Shown: positions 53,806-62,192 of the stretch, one piece after another
Numbering within the stretch: position 1 is the stretch's first letter
How the letters are laid out: each line of letters begins with the position of its first letter
Made by a program: the position numbers and the translations under genes
Notes under the pieces: model-generated
Database searches by the model: none
Told to the model about the DNA's origin: nothing
What the model saw: the letters and a program-made list of their open reading frames with translations, nothing else
Source: Microbaculum marinisediminis
GTDB taxonomy: Bacteria; Pseudomonadota; Alphaproteobacteria; Rhizobiales; Tepidamorphaceae
Assembly: GCF_025397915.1 (NCBI RefSeq)
Contig: NZ_JALIDZ010000005.1
Coordinates: 390,301 to 454,300 of the forward strand
Length of the DNA stretch: 64,000 nucleotides
Direction: 5' to 3'

Positions 53806-54642
53806 ATGGTTAGCGGATCACAGAGGCTCGAGCGCAAACTGCCGATCGCCACGTGCGATCCGGTGTGGCAGCGCATCCGCGAGGAAGCCGGAGAGATCCT
53901 GGAGCGCGAGCCGGCACTCGCCGCCTTCGTCCTGGAAACGGTGCTCAATCACGATACGCTGGAAGAGGCGGTGTCGTTCCGCGTCGCCTCCAGGCTCGAC
54001 CACAACGCGCTCGGCAGCCAGTTCATCGCCCATGAGTTCCGCGAGGCGCTGAAGGACCAGCCGGGCATCGGCGAGGCCTTCCGGGCCGATCTCGCCGCCG
54101 TCTACGAACGCGATCCAGCCTGCCACCGCTACATAGAGCCGCTGCTCTACTTCAAGGGCTTCCACGCGCTGCAGGCCTATCGGCTGGGCCACTGGCTGTG
54201 GACGACCGGCCGCCAGGACTATGCCGCCTATCTGCAGAGCCGGGTATCGTCGGCGTTCAGCATCGACATCCATCCCGGTGCCCGGATCGGGCGCGGCATC
54301 TTCATCGACCATGCCCACTCGATCGTCATCGGCGAGACCGCCGTCGTGGAGGACGCCGTGTCGATGCTGCACGACGTCACGCTCGGCGGCACCGGCAAGG
54401 AGTCCGGCGACCGCCATCCGAAGGTGCGCTTCGGCGTGCTGATCGGGGCAGGGGCCAAGATCCTCGGCAATATCGAGGTGGGCGCGTGCTCGCGTGTGGC
54501 CGCGGGCTCCGTGGTTCTCAAGGATGTGCCGCCGAAATCGACGGTTGCCGGCGTGCCGGCAAAGGTCGTCGGCAAGGCGGGGTGCTCGGAACCGGCACTG
54601 TCGATGGATCAGATGATCGACGGGCGCGGCGACAACGGTTAG
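53806..54642 (+). CDS. cysE: Serine O-acetyltransferase
   Basis: A 278-residue enzyme that makes O-acetylserine from serine and acetyl-CoA, the first step of cysteine synthesis. Helical N-terminal domain (VWQRIREEAGEILEREPALA), then left-handed beta-helix hexapeptides with the active-site HPGARIGRGIFIDHAHSIVI and GGTGKESGDRHPKV. The ATG at 53806 has GGAGG six bases upstream. A C-terminal tail of ~20 residues follows the helix. Confidence 0.94.
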   Translation: MVSGSQRLERKLPIATCDPVWQRIREEAGEILEREPALAAFVLETVLNHDTLEEAVSFRVASRLDHNALGSQFIAHEFREALKDQPGIGEAFRADLAAVYERDPACHRYIEPLLYFKGFHALQAYRLGHWLWTTGRQDYAAYLQSRVSSAFSIDIHPGARIGRGIFIDHAHSIVIGETAVVEDAVSMLHDVTLGGTGKESGDRHPKVRFGVLIGAGAKILGNIEVGACSRVAAGSVVLKDVPPKSTVAGVPAKVVGKAGCSEPALSMDQMIDGRGDNG

Positions 54643-54714
54643 AACGCAGGCGTCGAGCGTCGGCGGAGTCGCCGCCGGCACACCAATCCTGACAAGACCA
54701 AAAAGGGGTACCTC

Positions 54715-54924
54715 TTGGAACCAAGAGAAATCACCAAGCTAGAGGCGTATCTGCAGAAGACGTTCAAGCTTCCGGCGATCCAGGTGAAAGCACGCCCGCA
54801 GAAGGATGATTCCGCCGAGGTCTACATCGGCGACGAATTCATCGGGGTGATCTTCCGCGACGACGAGGACGAAGACCTCTCGTATAATTTCCAGATGGCA
54901 ATCCTGGATTTCGATCTCGCCTGA
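54715..54924 (+). CDS. DUF3126 family protein
   Basis: A 69-residue protein typical of Alphaproteobacteria: EITKLEAYLQKTFKLPAIQV, EVYIGDEFIGVIFRDDEDED, LSYNFQMAILDFDLA. It starts at a TTG at 54715 preceded by AGGGG. The gene recurrently follows cysE, as here; the role is unknown. Confidence 0.88.
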   Translation: MEPREITKLEAYLQKTFKLPAIQVKARPQKDDSAEVYIGDEFIGVIFRDDEDEDLSYNFQMAILDFDLA

Positions 54925-55100
54925 CCGGGCCATTTCGGCCGGGTAACCGCCGGACAAGAGCCTTTCGTGGTCGGATCGGATCAGGTCCGTTCGCGATACG
55001 GGAGGCGATCCGGCGAGACCAGCGGCGCTGACTATCGGCGGCGCTGGATATCGGCGGCACGCGATGCCGTCGATGCCAACCGTCCGCGGCGCGTAAGCCT

Positions 55101-55145
55101 TTCGGACAATCACGCCGGATAATTACTTCGGACATTCACGCCGGA
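55101..55145. repeat. Pair of 19-bp direct repeats
   Basis: TTCGGACAATCACGCCGGA (55101-55119) and TTCGGACATTCACGCCGGA (55127-55145) differ at one base and are 26 bases apart start to start. They lie in the 259-base gap between the DUF3126 gene and the convergent membrane-protein gene, where I see no other element. Confidence 0.6.
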
Positions 55146-55183
55146 CAGGCGCGTCTACCGGGTCCTGGCGTGCAGGACCGTCT

Positions 55184-55915
55184 CTATCCCCGCATGAAGG
55201 ACGCGACCGTGTCACGCATGGCCGCGTCGATGGCCCGCCAGCGCGACAGAAGGTGGCGGCGGAACCGGTAGATCACCTCGATTCCGTTATCGGTCCGGAA
55301 TTCCACTGTGCAGCTTGCGGGCACGCCGCCGCCCTCCGGGGCGCAGCGCGCGGCAAACGACCTGGACGGGTCGCCGGCGGTGTACAGGATTTCGCCGTCG
55401 TAGCCGTGGCCTTCTGCGAAGGACGTGGCGATCAGACCGTTCGGACCGCTGGCCGGCGGATAGGTCAGCAGCCGCGAATAGACGAGGCGCAGGCGCTCCT
55501 CCGGCGACAGCAAGCCGTTGGAGGGCCGCAGCGTGGCGTAGAGGATCGTCGAGCGGTCGTCATTGTTGCGGAACGATTCGGCGCGCAGTTCCGACAGGCC
55601 CTCCATCGTCGGCCAGTGCATCCGCAATTCCAGCTCGGACACGCTGCCGCGCGCGAACGGATGGTTGCGGATCATGTTGCGCGGCACGGTGAGCGCGACC
55701 GGACCGACCGAGAGCGCGATCGGGGTCGGGTCGATTTCCGTGTCCCATCCGCCGACCAGGGTGTCGTAGGTCGTCAGCGCGAGCCGGCCGAGAACCAGCA
55801 CGGCCACGAAACTCAACGCATAGAGAAGCGCGGTAAGCGGTACCCGCGGGTCCCGGCGCATGACGAGGTGATGCATCGACCAATCCTGACGCGACGTGCC
55901 TGCGACGTCCGACAT
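55184..55915 (-). CDS. Hypothetical single-pass membrane protein
   Basis: A protein of about 243 residues with one transmembrane helix near the N terminus (LTALLYALSFVAVLVLGRLA) and a large periplasmic part (LTVPRNMIRNHPFARGSVSE, LRPSNGLLSPEERLRLVYSR, ends FRRHLLSRWRAIDAAMRDTV). Similar proteins occur in Hyphomicrobiales without a named function. The start is uncertain: ATG at 55915 or 55876, neither with a good ribosome site. Confidence 0.7.
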   Translation of the reverse strand: MSDVAGTSRQDWSMHHLVMRRDPRVPLTALLYALSFVAVLVLGRLALTTYDTLVGGWDTEIDPTPIALSVGPVALTVPRNMIRNHPFARGSVSELELRMHWPTMEGLSELRAESFRNNDDRSTILYATLRPSNGLLSPEERLRLVYSRLLTYPPASGPNGLIATSFAEGHGYDGEILYTAGDPSRSFAARCAPEGGGVPASCTVEFRTDNGIEVIYRFRRHLLSRWRAIDAAMRDTVASFMRG

Positions 55916-56067
55916 GAGACCAAGAAAGCCATTAACATGGTTAATGTTCCGTTGCCGGGACGACCTGTCCCGGCCTGGATCAGCCTGGGCCGCAGATCGC
56001 GACGATCGGGGCGGCACGGCTCTTGCCGTTTTCAACCCCGTCCGCGAGCCGCAGTCCGGTTCGCCAC

Positions 56068-56406
56068 ATGCTTGCGGGGATGATGAAAATGCTCGAAAGC
56101 GTCATGATCTACGTCTATCTGGTGCTGGTCGGCCTGGTGGCCGGCGGTGTCACGGTCAGCGGCTACCGGCTGGTGACGAATGCCCAGCCGAGCTTCCAGG
56201 CTCGTCCGACGACGGCGACCGGCGCCGCCGGCCAGGTTCTGGTGCTGGTGTTCGGTGGGCCGCTGGTGCTGATGCGCAACGCCGTTCGCGGGCGCCTGAT
56301 CGAGCACAGGCCGGTCGGATTCCTGGTCGCCACCACCGTGATCTCCAGCCTGTGGTGCTTCTTTTCCGGCGTGTTTGTCGCCCATCTTCTCGGGCAGTTC
56401 GCCTGA
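56068..56406 (+). CDS. Small hypothetical membrane protein
   Basis: About 112 residues with three hydrophobic segments (VMIYVYLVLVGLVAGGVTV, GQVLVLVFGGPLVLM, FLVATTVISSLWCFFSGVFV). A conserved-looking loop YRLVTNAQPSFQARP follows the first helix. I do not recognise a named family with certainty. Possible starts are ATG at 56068, 56080 or 56089. It is divergent from the preceding membrane protein. Confidence 0.65.
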   Translation: MLAGMMKMLESVMIYVYLVLVGLVAGGVTVSGYRLVTNAQPSFQARPTTATGAAGQVLVLVFGGPLVLMRNAVRGRLIEHRPVGFLVATTVISSLWCFFSGVFVAHLLGQFA

Positions 56407-56475
56407 CGCCTTGCCGCCGCCCCGCCCGACCGCCTAAACAGGGCGGATCAACGGGACGCCAAGGGGAGGCACGAC

Positions 56476-57003
56476 ATGACGGTCTATTCGCTCGACGGGG
56501 TAAGCCCCGATCTGCCGCAGGACGGGCGCTACTGGATCGCGCCGGATGCCAGCGTGATGGGCAAGGTGCGGCTGAAGGTAGATGCCAGCGTCTGGTTCGG
56601 CGCCGTGCTGCGCGGCGACAACGAGTGGATCGAGATCGGCGAACGCTCGAACGTCCAGGACGGCTGCGTCTTCCACACCGACATGGGCTTTCCCCTGACC
56701 ATCGCCGACGACTGCACCATCGGCCACAAGGCCATCCTGCACGGCTGCACGATCGGTCCGTGCTCGCTGGTCGGCATGGGGGCGACGGTGCTGAACGGGG
56801 TGACGGTGGGCGAGAACTGCCTGATCGGCGCCAACGCGCTGGTGCCGGAGGGCCGCGAGATCCCGAACGGGTCGCTGGTGCTCGGCAGCCCGGCGAAGGT
56901 CGTGCGCATGCTCACGGAGGCGGAAATCGCCGGCCTGAAGGTTTCCGCCCAGCACTATGCCGACAATGCGCGCCGCTACGCCGCCGGCCTCAAGGAACTC
57001 TAG
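56476..57003 (+). CDS. Gamma-class carbonic anhydrase family protein
   Basis: A 175-residue left-handed beta-helix protein. Zinc-ligand His residues are in [11 protein letters not shown] and [14 protein letters not shown], spaced as in gamma carbonic anhydrases; [20 protein letters not shown] and the [20 protein letters not shown] end complete the pattern. Good GGGGAGG site before the ATG. Catalyses CO2 hydration in active relatives; some members are inactive. Confidence 0.9.
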   Translation: MTVYSLDGVSPDLPQDGRYWIAPDASVMGKVRLKVDASVWFGAVLRGDNEWIEIGERSNVQDGCVFHTDMGFPLTIADDCTIGHKAILHGCTIGPCSLVGMGATVLNGVTVGENCLIGANALVPEGREIPNGSLVLGSPAKVVRMLTEAEIAGLKVSAQHYADNARRYAAGLKEL

Positions 57004-57027
57004 GACGCCAAGACCCCCAAAAAAGGT

Positions 57028-57058
57028 GGAGCCGGCCCTGGGGGGAAGGGCCGGCTCC
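57028..57058. terminator. Intrinsic terminator between the carbonic-anhydrase and BTLCP genes
   Basis: GGAGCCGGCCCT / AGGGCCGGCTCC is a perfect 12-bp stem with a 7-nt loop. AAAAAA at 57019-57024 provides a U-tract for transcripts arriving on the minus strand from the convergent BTLCP gene. Confidence 0.8.
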
Positions 57059-57147
57059 GAAAGACCCGGTCTCGACGGACGGAGGGGTGGGGACACGACC
57101 GGGTCAAAACTCCTGGTTCAAAGCACTCCTGTCGGCTCGTGCCGGGC

Positions 57148-57786
57148 TCAGCGGCGCGTGGTGCCGCCGACGGCGATATCCGGGCGGTCGACCTGCCGGC
57201 GCAGCGACACCCAGCGGTTGGGATCGACCTTGGACTGCCGCTTCAGGTACTCGTAGGGCGTGTCGCGCCAGAAGCGGATGTCCGCTTCCTGATTGTCCAG
57301 CACGAGGTCGCCGGCGGCGGTGGTCACGGTCAGCACCGCGTGGCCGCCCTGGGCGTCGCGAACGACCGTGATCAGCAGCGCGGAGGCCGGCCAGCCGCGG
57401 TCCAGCAGCAGACGCCGCTTCAGCAGCACGTAGTCCTCGCAGTCGCCGCGATCATACGGATAGGTCCACATCTCAGGGACGCCGTACAGGGCCTGATCGG
57501 TGACCGGGGCGATGGCCTTGTTGACGAGGTCGTTGACCTCGGTGAGCTCCTGCAGGCGGGCCGGCGACAGGGTCGGGCGGTGCACGCCGGCGGCCTGCAT
57601 GTCGCAGTCGTCCGGGTTCTGGCGGCAGAACTGGACGTAGCCGATCGGCGGGCGCGTGGCGGCGAATTCCGACATGCGCGTCTCCGCGGTGTCCTGTCCG
57701 GCGTTCGCTCCGGGATTCGGGGAAGCGTGGGCGGTGGCGCCGAGCAAACCGAGAAACAGCACCGATGCCGCGAAATGAAACTTCAT
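57148..57786 (-). CDS. Transglutaminase-like cysteine protease (BTLCP/LapG type)
   Basis: A 212-residue secreted protein with a signal peptide (residues ~1-21). The papain-like triad is visible: Cys in YDRGDCEDYVLLKRRLL, His in DAQGGHAVLTV and Asp in LVLDNQEADIRFW. FCRQNPDDCDMQ is the usual N-terminal motif. The best-studied relative, LapG, cleaves surface adhesins under c-di-GMP control. A PilZ gene upstream fits such a link, but no LapD is in the window. Confidence 0.9.
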   Translation of the reverse strand: MKFHFAASVLFLGLLGATAHASPNPGANAGQDTAETRMSEFAATRPPIGYVQFCRQNPDDCDMQAAGVHRPTLSPARLQELTEVNDLVNKAIAPVTDQALYGVPEMWTYPYDRGDCEDYVLLKRRLLLDRGWPASALLITVVRDAQGGHAVLTVTTAAGDLVLDNQEADIRFWRDTPYEYLKRQSKVDPNRWVSLRRQVDRPDIAVGGTTRR

Positions 57787-57897
57787 CTGACAGCCCCCTG
57801 TCTTGTTCGTTGACAGGGACTATGGCAGAGACGATTTTAGATACGAGAAATCGGCGCGGATTTATTTGAGACAAGCTTGAGCGTTATTTTAAACCAA

Positions 57898-57924
57898 AAC
57901 TTAAGATAGATTTCATCTTGAGTT
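57898..57924. promoter_or_regulatory. AT-rich inverted repeat upstream of the BTLCP gene
   Basis: AACTTAAGAT and ATCTTGAGTT form a 10-bp inverted repeat with one G-T pair and a 7-nt loop, in the 291-base AT-rich gap between the PilZ stop and the BTLCP start. Read on the minus strand it is followed by TTGGTTT, so it could be a weak terminator of the PilZ gene or an operator of the BTLCP gene. Confidence 0.4.
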
Positions 57925-58077
57925 AACCATGCCCGGGCGGGCGATCCGCTGCGTTCCGCGTCCGCGGTCATGCGCGACGGCGCAGAGGCAGACCCAGACG
58001 CAGGCGGCCAGGTCCCGAGGGACGTCTCCCGGGGCGGATCAGGTCACGAGACGGGAAAAGGCGGGCGCGGGTGGCGC

Positions 58078-58722
58078 CTACTGGATCTGCCCGAACTGCC
58101 GGGTCAGCGTTTCCATCGACTGGACGGTCGAGAATTCGATGGCGAAGCCGCCCTCGATCTGGCGCACGACGACGCCCTCTGTACTGCCCATGCGCACCGG
58201 GGTGCCCAGGGCCGGGCAGATCTCGCAGGCGACCGCGGCGCCCGACAGCGACATGTCGAGCACCTTGCAGCGATACTTGCGGCCGTCCCTGAGCGCGATC
58301 TCGGAATAGGGATTGCGCGGCACCAGGCGGGTGTGGCGGCGATCCTCGGGCAGGCCGAGGTCGCGGTTGGCGAGCCAGGTGAGCTGGTTGGCCAGCTTGT
58401 CGCGCTTGTGCGCGGTGGCGTTGATCGAGATGGCGAAGCCGCCGTCGAACACGCGGGCGATCTGCCCCTCGACGCGGCCGATATGGTCGAGATAGGCGAT
58501 GACGCGGTCATGGACCTCGCCGACCTCGGGCGCGACGAGACGGGCGCCGCCCGGCGACATGTCGACGACCTGGCAGGGATATTCGCGCTTGTTGGGCAGC
58601 ATGTAGCGGCCGAGTATGTTCACCCGGACGCGTTGAAACCGCCGCTTTTCCTCGCTGAGTGGCCGTATCGCCGCAGCTTTCGCGCCCATCACCGGGTCCG
58701 GACTCCCGCAATTGCCGGCCAT
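58078..58722 (-). CDS. Protein with two PilZ domains
   Basis: A 214-residue cytoplasmic protein with two consecutive PilZ-like units. The first has RRFQRVRVNILGRYM and VVDMSPGGARLVAP; the second has RRHTRLVPRNPYSEIALRDG and VLDMSLSGAAVACE. The RxxxR plus DxSxxG pattern that binds c-di-GMP is complete in unit one and nearly so in unit two (RHTRL / DMSLSG). Likely a c-di-GMP receptor. Same strand as the protease gene downstream. Confidence 0.85.
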   Translation of the reverse strand: MAGNCGSPDPVMGAKAAAIRPLSEEKRRFQRVRVNILGRYMLPNKREYPCQVVDMSPGGARLVAPEVGEVHDRVIAYLDHIGRVEGQIARVFDGGFAISINATAHKRDKLANQLTWLANRDLGLPEDRRHTRLVPRNPYSEIALRDGRKYRCKVLDMSLSGAAVACEICPALGTPVRMGSTEGVVVRQIEGGFAIEFSTVQSMETLTRQFGQIQ

Positions 58723-58820
58723 ACGCTACAGCCGGCGGACCATGCCAAACCGCACGCTAGGGTATTCTGGTTAACAGGGCGTAATTGCCGGCAAAGGTTT
58801 TCGACGGGACGGGGCCGGGC

Positions 58821-60341
58821 TCACTCGACGCCGATGAGCCGGTCCACCGGCGCGTAATCATCGCTCAGCGGCACCGGGGTGAGGGCGGCGACGAGGTCCG
58901 CGACGGCCTCGGCGGGAAGGCGCACGAAGGCCTGTGCGGGATCGCTGCGCAGCGGCAGGCGGTCGACCGGGCTCGGCCCCTCGAGCGCGGCGATGACGAA
59001 GGTGGTGCGTTCGCCGGAGGGCTGCAGCGCCCAGATCTCGATCCGGCCGAAGCTCTGCTTCAGGGCCTCGGCGATCGACAGGACGAGCCGCGGCCGCCGG
59101 CTGCTGTCGACGACGTTCATCAGGAAGATGCCGTCGTCGGCCAGCCGCGAGCGGACGAGCGCGAAGAACTCGCCGGTCACCAGATGCGGCGGCACGGCGA
59201 TATCGTGGAAGGCATCGCCGACGATGACGTCGTAGCGCTCGGCCCGGTCGTGCGACAGCACCTGCCGCGCGTCCTGGTGGACGATTTTCAGCCGCTCGTC
59301 CGGGCGCAGCCACATCTCGCCGATGGCCACGGCGGTGACGGCGGGATCGATCTCGGCGACGGTGATCTCGGCGTCGGGCCGCGCGTCGAGCCAGGCCCGC
59401 GGCAGCGTGAAGCCGCCGCCGCCGATGAAGAAGGCACGGAACGGCGTGCGCCTGCCGCTGTGGATCCGCGCCAGCATGTCCTGGGCGTCGACATAGGGCA
59501 TCAGCAAGCTCTGCGGCGCGTCGCGGCTGCTGATGCTGTGTCCGAGGTGATCGAGGATCATCAGGCGGGCCTCGGTGCCGACCTCGTCGCTGACGTCGAC
59601 CGTGCGGATGCAGTAGTAATCGCTTTCCACGTCGCAGTTGCCGGTGAAGGCGGACACGCGCATGCCGCCGGCGGCGATCAGGGCGGCCAGGACGGCGACC
59701 ACGACGAGGGGAACCGTCAAGGCGCCGGCCGGCTGGGTTCGCGGCCGGACCACGAGCAGCGAGGCGCCCATCGCCAGATAGAGCGCGGCCACCAGCAGCA
59801 GCGTGCGGGTGCTGCCGAGCCAGGAGATGAACAGGTAGCCCGTCGCCAGGGTGCCGGCGATGGCGCCGATCGCGCCGCCGGCGTAGAACAGGCCGAGAAG
59901 GCGGCCGATGCGCGGCGGATTCTCGTCGATGGCGAGCTTCACCAGGGCCGGCGAGGGGATGCCGACGAAGACGCTCGGCAGGAAGAACAGTGCCATCGTC
60001 AGCGCGAGGATCGTCGGGACCGGCGTCATGCCGGCGGAGACGATCGGGCCGGACACGAGCCGGATGAGGACGAGGCTGGCCGCGGTCGACAGCCCGGCGA
60101 GCAGCAGCGCCCAGCCGACGCGGCGCCTGACCGCCTCCTGCGGCGCCTCCGCGATGTGGCCGCCGATCCAGTGCCCGATGGAAAACCCGGCGAGAACGAC
60201 CGCGATGACCGCCGTCCAGGTATACAGCGACATCCCGAGATAGGGCGCGATCAGACGGCCGGCGGTGATCTCCACCGCCAGCCCGCAGGCGGACGACACC
60301 GTCACGACAACCAGGTAGTGGAACGCCGTTCTCGTCACCAT
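58821..60341 (-). CDS. Fused MFS / spermidine synthase-like protein
   Basis: A 506-residue membrane protein. Residues ~1-250 form about seven hydrophobic segments (start VVVTVSSACGLAVEITAGRL). The C-terminal part is a spermidine synthase-like SAM-binding domain (FIGGGGFTLPRAWLDARPDA, ITVAEIDPAVTAVAIGEMWL, DVIVGDAFHDIAVPPHLVTG). Such fusions occur widely; their substrate and direction of transport are unknown. The GDAFHD segment differs from the DSSDP of true spermidine synthases. Confidence 0.88.
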   Translation of the reverse strand: MVTRTAFHYLVVVTVSSACGLAVEITAGRLIAPYLGMSLYTWTAVIAVVLAGFSIGHWIGGHIAEAPQEAVRRRVGWALLLAGLSTAASLVLIRLVSGPIVSAGMTPVPTILALTMALFFLPSVFVGIPSPALVKLAIDENPPRIGRLLGLFYAGGAIGAIAGTLATGYLFISWLGSTRTLLLVAALYLAMGASLLVVRPRTQPAGALTVPLVVVAVLAALIAAGGMRVSAFTGNCDVESDYYCIRTVDVSDEVGTEARLMILDHLGHSISSRDAPQSLLMPYVDAQDMLARIHSGRRTPFRAFFIGGGGFTLPRAWLDARPDAEITVAEIDPAVTAVAIGEMWLRPDERLKIVHQDARQVLSHDRAERYDVIVGDAFHDIAVPPHLVTGEFFALVRSRLADDGIFLMNVVDSSRRPRLVLSIAEALKQSFGRIEIWALQPSGERTTFVIAALEGPSPVDRLPLRSDPAQAFVRLPAEAVADLVAALTPVPLSDDYAPVDRLIGVE

Positions 60342-60452
60342 TCGCCGTCTCGACCCGCCTGCCCAGCCCCAAACCCGTCCGGGTAGACTAGTCGGGCGCC
60401 GGGCCGATGTCCTGCGCTGATTGCGTAGCGGAAGCCGGATGCGGGCTGGCCA

Positions 60453-61460
60453 TCACCCCGCCGGCACGCGTATCTCGAACGCCGCGCCGCCTTCGCTCTC
60501 CAGCAGGCGGATGCTGCCTGCGTGGGCGCGCAGCATGGACTGCACGACGTTCAGGCCCATGCCGGTGCCGCCGCTGTCGCGCCGGGTCGTGAAGAAGGCG
60601 TCGAACAGCTTGTCGCGGTTGTGCGGGGAAATGCCCGCACCATCGTCGGCGACGACAATCCGCACCGTTCCGTCCTCGTTGGCGGCGGTGATGGTGACGA
60701 CGGCCGCGCCGTGCTGCGCGGCGTTGTCGACCAGATGGGAGAATACGATCAGCGCGCTCTCCCGGCCCATACGGATCTTCAGGTCCGGATCGAGGTGGTG
60801 CTCGATGCGCAAGTTGGGGGTCGCGTCGGGGATGGCGCGAATGACGGCCTCGAGCGCGGCGACGCCTCCCGTGCCCGGGGTTTCCGCCATCGCAAATTCC
60901 CGGAGGCGGCGGACCAGGGCCGTCAGCCGGTCGGCATCGGCCTCGATGTTGTCTAGGAACCTGGCGCGCTCGGCCTCGCTCATGGTCGCGCCGGAGTCCT
61001 TCAGAAGCTCGACGGCGCCGCGGATCGATGTCAGCGGCGACTTGAACTCGTGCGAGACGTGCGCGGCAAGCGTCGAGACGTAGTCGGATCGCGACGACAG
61101 GCTCGCGGCCATCGTCAGAACGCCTTCGGCGAGGTCGGCGATCTCGACGGTGCCCGCCTGGGCCATCGGCGCGATCGCATCGCGATCGCCGTTTCCGATG
61201 GCGCTCATGCGCCGGCGCAACTCGGCGATGGGCCGCGTGATCGTGCGCAGGAAGACGAGCCCGACGAGAAGCGTGACAGCCGCGACGGCGAGGACGCCGA
61301 GGATCTCGGGAGCGGCGCCATAGCGGCCCTGAAATTGGTTTTCATCGAACTCGAGAAGAACTGCCGCCGTGAAGGGCAGGGCGGCGACGACCGCCAGCAC
61401 GGCGAAGACGATCATGCCCAGGTTCGGGCGCCATTTGTCGGAGACAAACCGGCGGGTCAT
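60453..61460 (-). CDS. Sensor histidine kinase
   Basis: A 335-residue kinase with two transmembrane helices (about 15-36 and 52-71) bracketing a very short periplasmic loop (FDENQFQGRYGAAPE), a HAMP-like segment, phospho-acceptor His137 in HVSHEFKSPLTSIRG, N box HLVDNAAQHGA, and G boxes VADDGAGISPHNRDKLF and SGGTGMGLNVVQSML. The small sensor loop suggests signal detection in or near the membrane. The start overlaps the response-regulator stop by four bases. Confidence 0.93.
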   Translation of the reverse strand: MTRRFVSDKWRPNLGMIVFAVLAVVAALPFTAAVLLEFDENQFQGRYGAAPEILGVLAVAAVTLLVGLVFLRTITRPIAELRRRMSAIGNGDRDAIAPMAQAGTVEIADLAEGVLTMAASLSSRSDYVSTLAAHVSHEFKSPLTSIRGAVELLKDSGATMSEAERARFLDNIEADADRLTALVRRLREFAMAETPGTGGVAALEAVIRAIPDATPNLRIEHHLDPDLKIRMGRESALIVFSHLVDNAAQHGAAVVTITAANEDGTVRIVVADDGAGISPHNRDKLFDAFFTTRRDSGGTGMGLNVVQSMLRAHAGSIRLLESEGGAAFEIRVPAG

Positions 61461-62158
61461 GCATCCACCGTGCAGGCCGCCAGGCGAAAGCCGACGCCGT
61501 GGACTGTCTCGATGACCGCCCGGCAGCCGGCGTCCGCGAATTTCGCGCGGATATTGCGGACATGGCTGTCGACCGTGCGGCTGGAGATGTGGAAGTTGTC
61601 ACCGTAAGCGGAGCCGACGATCTGATCGCGGGTGAAGACCATGCCCGGCCGCGAGAAGAAGGCCCGAAGGATTGCGAACTCGAGCCCGGTCAGGTGGATG
61701 GCGATGCCGTCCAGGCGGGCCTCGTGGCGGGCCGGATCGAGAACGATGTCGCCATGTTTCAGCGGTCTGTCGTCCTGCGCGGCGGCGGCTTCGGGCTTGC
61801 CTGTCCGCTTCAGGATGACGCCGACGCGGGCAACGAGCTCGCGCGGGCTGAAGGGCTTGGTGACGTAGTCGTCGCCACCGATCTCCAGGCCGATGACCCG
61901 GTCGACCTCGTCGTCACGGGCCGACAGGAACAGGATCGGCACCTCGGATGACTTCCGGATCCGGCGGCAGACCTCCAGCCCGTCGATCTCGGGCATTCCG
62001 ATGTCCAGAACGATCAGACTGGGCCGGTCGGCGGAGAACCGGGACAGGGCCTCCACTCCGTCCTTCGCGACGGATGTCGTATAGCCCGCCTTGTCCAGCG
62101 CGAAGCAGATCACGTCACGGATATGCGCATCGTCGTCGACAACCAGGATGCGATGCAC
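61457..62158 (-). CDS. OmpR-family response regulator
   Basis: A 233-residue regulator. The receiver domain has ILVVDDDAHIRDV and the phospho-acceptor Asp52 in LIVLDIGMPEIDG. The winged-helix DNA-binding domain has LTGLEFAILRAFFSRPGMVFTR (quoted in part) and SSRTVDSHVRNIRAKFADAG. It is the first gene of the two-component operon. Targets cannot be read from the sequence; the DUF4173 gene upstream is on the same strand. Confidence 0.94.
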   Translation of the reverse strand: MHRILVVDDDAHIRDVICFALDKAGYTTSVAKDGVEALSRFSADRPSLIVLDIGMPEIDGLEVCRRIRKSSEVPILFLSARDDEVDRVIGLEIGGDDYVTKPFSPRELVARVGVILKRTGKPEAAAAQDDRPLKHGDIVLDPARHEARLDGIAIHLTGLEFAILRAFFSRPGMVFTRDQIVGSAYGDNFHISSRTVDSHVRNIRAKFADAGCRAVIETVHGVGFRLAACTVDA

Positions 62159-62192
62159 GGCGTTCGCCTCTCGTCAGGCCCCCGGGGACCTC

